A stretch of DNA of 64,000 nucleotides, from assembly GCA_039621445.1 (NCBI GenBank), contig CP154957.1:18424906-18488905 (forward strand). Reading direction: 5' to 3'. The translations under genes and the position numbers were made by a program. Each line of letters starts with the position of its first letter. Within the stretch, counting starts at the first letter, position 1. The stretch is from Euglena gracilis (lineage: Eukaryota > Euglenida > Euglenophyceae > Euglenales). Under the pieces are notes generated by a model, which did not search any database, was not told the origin of the DNA, and worked only from the letters and a program-made list of their open reading frames with translations. Below are positions 60,249 to 64,000 of this stretch, in pieces.

Positions 60249-62276
60249 TCAGACGACAACAAGAACGTAATCGTAAATTTTGTCATCTGCTCCTTTGCAA
60301 GGTTCAAGTTCCAGAAAATCCATGCAGAGGGATGTAAAAATGTCATTTGGTACGGGGAAGAAGTCCATCGTACCAGGGGGGGTACCTCTGCGCGGTTTCA
60401 CAGCTTGACAAATTTGGCACCGTTGCGAAATTTGTAAACAGCGCTTATACAGTTCTTTTTCGGTCAGGGTTGTACAGTACCTGCGACCCACCAAAGAGAG
60501 AAGTTTGGGGGCCCCAGGGTGCCCTTGGTTGTGATAACATAAAAGTACGTCATCAACCAAGTCACAGGGTATGCAGTACTTGTAACCGGTATCATTCCGA
60601 AAAATCAAACGTAAAGGCGATAAGGTATAAGTCTCAACCAATTCACCATTACGCAATCTTTGTACGACATCATTGTAAAAATCATCTTTGGAATAATCCC
60701 ATTCTCGAAAAAAGAGAGGGGATGGGGATTCGGATTGCGTGAACCGGCGGGGGCCCGGCATTCTGCCGCGTTGTCGTTTTCCCCGTACGGGGGCTATCGG
60801 CATCCGCCTCCAAATCCGCGAGACAGGAAAATTGTCAAGTAGGTTGTCTGCGGCGTCTGCGCGCCTTGCGTATTCGTCGGCTTCGCGACTTCCGTGGAAC
60901 GTGGCATCACCCTCGTCAGGGTTACCAGGGTAATGCCAGGGTGCACGTGAAAGTGGGTCAGCAACTTTTTGAGTATGACCTGGTGTATAAACTACCACCA
61001 GGTTGAATTGACTCAAAAATTCGTGCCATCGGCATCTTCGGCCAACTGAGGACATGGCTTTGTTTAAGTCTTCGGTGTACCAGTGTTGGAGAGACTCGTG
61101 GTCTGTCAACACTAGTATTTGTACGAGTGAACTGGCGACCCAACTTCGGATTTTTTGTAGGATAAGGACAATGGCATACGTCTCCTTTTCTCGTATGCTC
61201 CATTTGACTTGTCCTTTTCCGTCTTCACCTTGTAGCTTTCTGCTGAAGAATGCTACAGGGCGCGGTTCATTGGACGAATTATGTTGACTCAACACACCGC
61301 CGACAGCATAGTCGCTGCTGTCGACCTCCAGTACGTATGGTTTGTACGGGTCGGCAATGTCAAGCACAACATTGTCCAAAATCAGTTGTTTAATTGTCGT
61401 TAGCGATTCTCGCATTGTATCATCCCATTGTATCTTTGTATTGTCAGGAGCGCGATTTTTGAGTTGTCGCGTCAGTGGTACCGCGATTTTCGCGAAATCC
61501 TTCATGTAAATCGCGTAATACTGCGCTAAACCCAAAAATCCTTTTAAATGGGTGATTGTCTTGATGTTTTCAGGTGTCCACTTCTTTATAGCTTCGAGTT
61601 TGCTTGGAGATGCTCTCCTTTGTCCGTTATTAAGAATGTGTCCACAAAATTTTATCGTTTCGCGAAACAAATGCATTTTCGCACCCTTGACGAAAAGCAA
61701 ATGTTTTTGGAACGTTGTCAGTACGGAACGTATATCGCGGTAGTGAATATCAAGGATATCACTACCCGAATTTGTAAGTGGAGGAGGTGTGCCAATCAGC
61801 ACGTCATCAATGTATACCATTGCAAACGGTAAGTCTCGTAAAATCCATTGTATCATTCTTTGGAACATGGCTGGGCCATTCTTAACACCCATTGGTAACA
61901 CCGTCCATTGGTAAACTCCGCGGGAGGTTACAAACGCGGTGTATGGTTGTGAGTCAGGGTGTAAGTGCATCTGGTGAAAACCATCCTCTAAGTCGAAAAT
62001 CGACCAGAGGCGGTTTTCCGCTTGTTTTGTAATCAGGTCTTCGATAAGTGGTAACGGAAATGGATCGTCTTTTGTCTGTGAGTTCAAGTATCGGTAATCC
62101 AGCACAAGTCTCCACTTCTTCTCTCCAGAAGCATCGGGAGGCTTGGGTACAACAAAAGCTTGTGAGGTCCATTCGCTTTTGGATGGTATGATCCATTTTC
62201 GTTCAATCAGTTTTTCGATCATTGTATTGAGAGCTTGTTCTCTTTCGCCTGAACAGCGAAAGAATTTTCGGTGCAT
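60249..62276 (-). CDS. Ty3/gypsy reverse transcriptase, RNase H and integrase N-terminus
   Basis: 675 codons. RT begins upstream of the listed Met ([19 protein letters not shown] in the same frame) and shows [25 protein letters not shown] and the catalytic YIDD at 61803-61814. RNase H has [17 protein letters not shown] and [10 protein letters not shown]. Integrase has an HHCC zinc finger ([12 protein letters not shown].. RCQICQ) and the start of the DDE core ([12 protein letters not shown]). Minus-strand element, same direction as its neighbours. Confidence 0.93.
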   Translation of the reverse strand: MHRKFFRCSGEREQALNTMIEKLIERKWIIPSKSEWTSQAFVVPKPPDASGEKKWRLVLDYRYLNSQTKDDPFPLPLIEDLITKQAENRLWSIFDLEDGFHQMHLHPDSQPYTAFVTSRGVYQWTVLPMGVKNGPAMFQRMIQWILRDLPFAMVYIDDVLIGTPPPLTNSGSDILDIHYRDIRSVLTTFQKHLLFVKGAKMHLFRETIKFCGHILNNGQRRASPSKLEAIKKWTPENIKTITHLKGFLGLAQYYAIYMKDFAKIAVPLTRQLKNRAPDNTKIQWDDTMRESLTTIKQLILDNVVLDIADPYKPYVLEVDSSDYAVGGVLSQHNSSNEPRPVAFFSRKLQGEDGKGQVKWSIREKETYAIVLILQKIRSWVASSLVQILVLTDHESLQHWYTEDLNKAMSSVGRRCRWHEFLSQFNLVVVYTPGHTQKVADPLSRAPWHYPGNPDEGDATFHGSREADEYARRADAADNLLDNFPVSRIWRRMPIAPVRGKRQRGRMPGPRRFTQSESPSPLFFREWDYSKDDFYNDVVQRLRNGELVETYTLSPLRLIFRNDTGYKYCIPCDLVDDVLLCYHNQGHPGAPKLLSLVGRRYCTTLTEKELYKRCLQISQRCQICQAVKPRRGTPPGTMDFFPVPNDIFTSLCMDFLELEPCKGADDKIYDYVLVVV

Positions 62277-62443
62277 GGGCTGTGCACCTTCTTTGAGTTC
62301 GATTTTACAGACACCAAAAGGTCCGCGAATTGCAGGATCTATGTCATGGGCATATGACCAAATATACCAACTATCCGCAGTGATAGAAAGCGGTGGTCAA
62401 CATCCCAAATCACAAGAACTATGTACAAAGATCAATCGCGAAT

Positions 62444-64000
62444 TCAGTGATGTTTTAGAACATCCTGACCTTTATCCCGTAGGAATTTGTCAGTGTGGTC
62501 AACAGTTCCGAATGCATCAAAGAAACAAACACGAAAAATGATTTCTTTCAGTGGTGATAACATGACACCGCAAAAATCTTCAAACAAAGGGGTGTCATTC
62601 GGTAAATCCCACCACTGAAAAGTGACATACGTCAGTTGTTGGAACCATTCCGCTTCGGGATTTATAGGAATCAGTAGCACACCGCGTGCTTGATCCCGAA
62701 GGATCTTGTCAACGACAAGAGGGATAAGTTTCAGAGGTGGATGTAGCCACAGGACCACATCACCCCAAAACTTATCAAACGCATTTGTATGGCTTGACCA
62801 GTAATTGGATAAACGAGAATGTGCTTTGGACGAAAATGCGTCAATCTCCAATTGTAGGTCCATTGACTTCGCGATTTGTGCGATTTTGGAAAACCAAGTT
62901 TCCAAAATGCGGTATTGTCCAAAATTGAACGCATTCCAGATGCGGTTCGCGAAAACTGTCGCGGTTTCAGTCCTGTGGAGGGCTGAAACACAGTTTACCG
63001 AGCCACATCGGTAATACGTTGTGTCCGCAGACACTTCATCAGGCTTTATACCAGGTGTATCAGGTGTATTGTGTAGAGGACAATTGTCGTTGGCATTCTG
63101 CCACTTGTATGCAGGGACATTGGAGGGGTTGGCATTCTGCCATTCGGGGTCCGAGAGATTGGCTTTCTGCCATTGGAGATCATGTTGCGCGATTCTCGCG
63201 ATTCCAAACAGGGACGCGATTCCGCGTTTGTCCAATTGTCGATGTAGTTCAACACACAACGGGTAACAACCCGGTGTGTTGTGTTCTCGTTCAGCGGTCA
63301 GGGTAAACCCGGTACCGGTCCCGGTACCAAGTGTACTCTGGTTGTTGTGTAAAGCGATTAGTTTGGAAGGTTCAACAATACATCCACAGTCGAAATCAGG
63401 TTGTGCGGAAATTCTCCGGCAATGTGCGCATTGGTAGGAAGTGTCGGTCTGGTAGTGCATGTCAGTCATGTGTAGTGTGTGTATGGGGGTGTTGGAAGTT
63501 GTAGCTGCTGGGGGGTGTACAGGGGTGTCCGAAATCGACACACCTGGTGGAAAACGTAAAAGTTGTGCAGCTGGGCGGCTACTCGACACCGAAATTTCTT
63601 CAGGCCTTTGGGATTTCGCCTTGGAACCCAGTAAAACGTAGGGGGTTAAGCTACTCGCTTTCCCTACCGCATGGGAAACGTGCGGTAAAAGTGTGGTGGG
63701 CAGGGGGGCAGCTTTCTCTTTACCCCTAGGGTAGGAAACGGTGTTTTCGGTTGTAGAAAACGTTGTGGCAAGGCGGGGGGACATCTGGGAAGATGTCTTG
63801 GGGGAGAAATTCGGTGGTGTGGGTTGTGTGCGTGAAGTAGTGCGCAAACCAAGGGAGGGGCAATCCACAACAAGGCGGTTCTGACGCAAGAACGGAAAAC
63901 CCAGAATTACGTCAGAGCCGCGAATACCCGATTCGTAACTCCAGGTACCCAGAAAATTTTGTGTGTGTGGGGGCTGTGAGTGGTGCTTGGGGATGATGGG
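62444..64000 (-). CDS. Ty3/gypsy protease end and NPPW-like module (partial, runs off the window)
   Basis: The window edge supplies the C-terminal part of a retropepsin (GSDVILGFPFLRQNR then VVDCPS). A linker of about 220 residues follows, with WQKAN, WQNAN and KWQNAN repeats and a CAHCRR..CGC pair. Residues about 350-430 of the 63889 frame are DAFSSKAHSRLSNYW, then LHPPLKLIPLVVDKIL and GVLLIPINPEAEWFQQL, the same layout as the NPPW module of the DIRS elements but with HPPL instead of NPPW. Ends at TGA 62444; RT lies in another frame, so at least one shift separates them. Confidence 0.7.
   Translation of the reverse strand, partial: PIIPKHHSQPPHTQNFLGTWSYESGIRGSDVILGFPFLRQNRLVVDCPSLGLRTTSRTQPTPPNFSPKTSSQMSPRLATTFSTTENTVSYPRGKEKAAPLPTTLLPHVSHAVGKASSLTPYVLLGSKAKSQRPEEISVSSSRPAAQLLRFPPGVSISDTPVHPPAATTSNTPIHTLHMTDMHYQTDTSYQCAHCRRISAQPDFDCGCIVEPSKLIALHNNQSTLGTGTGTGFTLTAEREHNTPGCYPLCVELHRQLDKRGIASLFGIARIAQHDLQWQKANLSDPEWQNANPSNVPAYKWQNANDNCPLHNTPDTPGIKPDEVSADTTYYRCGSVNCVSALHRTETATVFANRIWNAFNFGQYRILETWFSKIAQIAKSMDLQLEIDAFSSKAHSRLSNYWSSHTNAFDKFWGDVVLWLHPPLKLIPLVVDKILRDQARGVLLIPINPEAEWFQQLTYVTFQWWDLPNDTPLFEDFCGVMLSPLKEIIFRVCFFDAFGTVDHTDKFLRDKGQDVLKHH

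Noticed and set aside
62143-62541. Plus-strand ORF containing REFSDVLEHPDLYP, resembling a retroelement lead-in
   Set aside because: It is antisense to the well-supported RT region; the resemblance is coincidental.

Overview
This window looks like nuclear DNA of a eukaryotic microbe, most plausibly an alga. The one convincing cellular gene has GT-AG introns and encodes a plant/algal (ADS-type) acyl desaturase. Almost everything else is transposable-element sequence. I cannot name the species. Runs of 7 to 18 G or C sit inside most repeats, and this is the visual signature of the window.

Layout. (1) 938-18371, minus strand: the desaturase gene, nine recognised exons spread over 17.4 kb. Introns range from 46 nt to 7.9 kb, and the large ones are packed with non-autonomous DNA transposons. 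Several have CAGGG/CAGGC termini and 8-bp target-site duplications (TSDs), as in hAT elements. There is also a 3.7-kb element, a 347-bp hairpin element, a tRNA-Ile-like sequence, an AT-rich island and tandem repeats. (2) 18.4-20.9 kb, plus strand: 5' part of a non-LTR-type reverse transcriptase ORF carrying a 2A ribosome-skipping motif, cut by a 13-N assembly gap. (3) 20.9-39.2 kb: no convincing complete gene. It holds inverted-repeat elements, a mosaic repeat block seen at 23-25, 31-32 and 35-36.5 kb, and a 2.9-kb cluster of about twelve 30-bp palindromes (25.9-28.8 kb) overlapping a few exon-like ORFs. (4) 39.2-53.9 kb: DIRS-like tyrosine-recombinase retrotransposons. These are copy A (plus, with a 1415-codon ORF for RT, RNase H, an NPPW methyltransferase-like module and YR), truncated copy B (minus, joined tail-to-tail to A), a small RT scrap, copy D (plus, full length but frameshifted) and remnant E. 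(5) 53.9-64 kb, minus strand: a Ty3/gypsy chromovirus-like pol (protease end, NPPW-like module, RT, RNase H, integrase, chromodomain). It is followed by about 4.5 kb of a gag-position reading frame interrupted only by TAA codons and one frameshift, ending in a Cys-pair protein.

How it fits together. The desaturase is the only gene with a clear cellular job: its three histidine boxes lie on three different exons and exon phases agree across junctions, apart from one frame problem in exon 7. The elements are selfish and mostly decayed. The observations most worth a second look are the palindrome cluster, the strand-biased TACAAT hexamer over the Ty3-like region, the NPPW module shared by two retrotransposon classes, the 2A motif, the hairpin element and the tail-to-tail DIRS pair.
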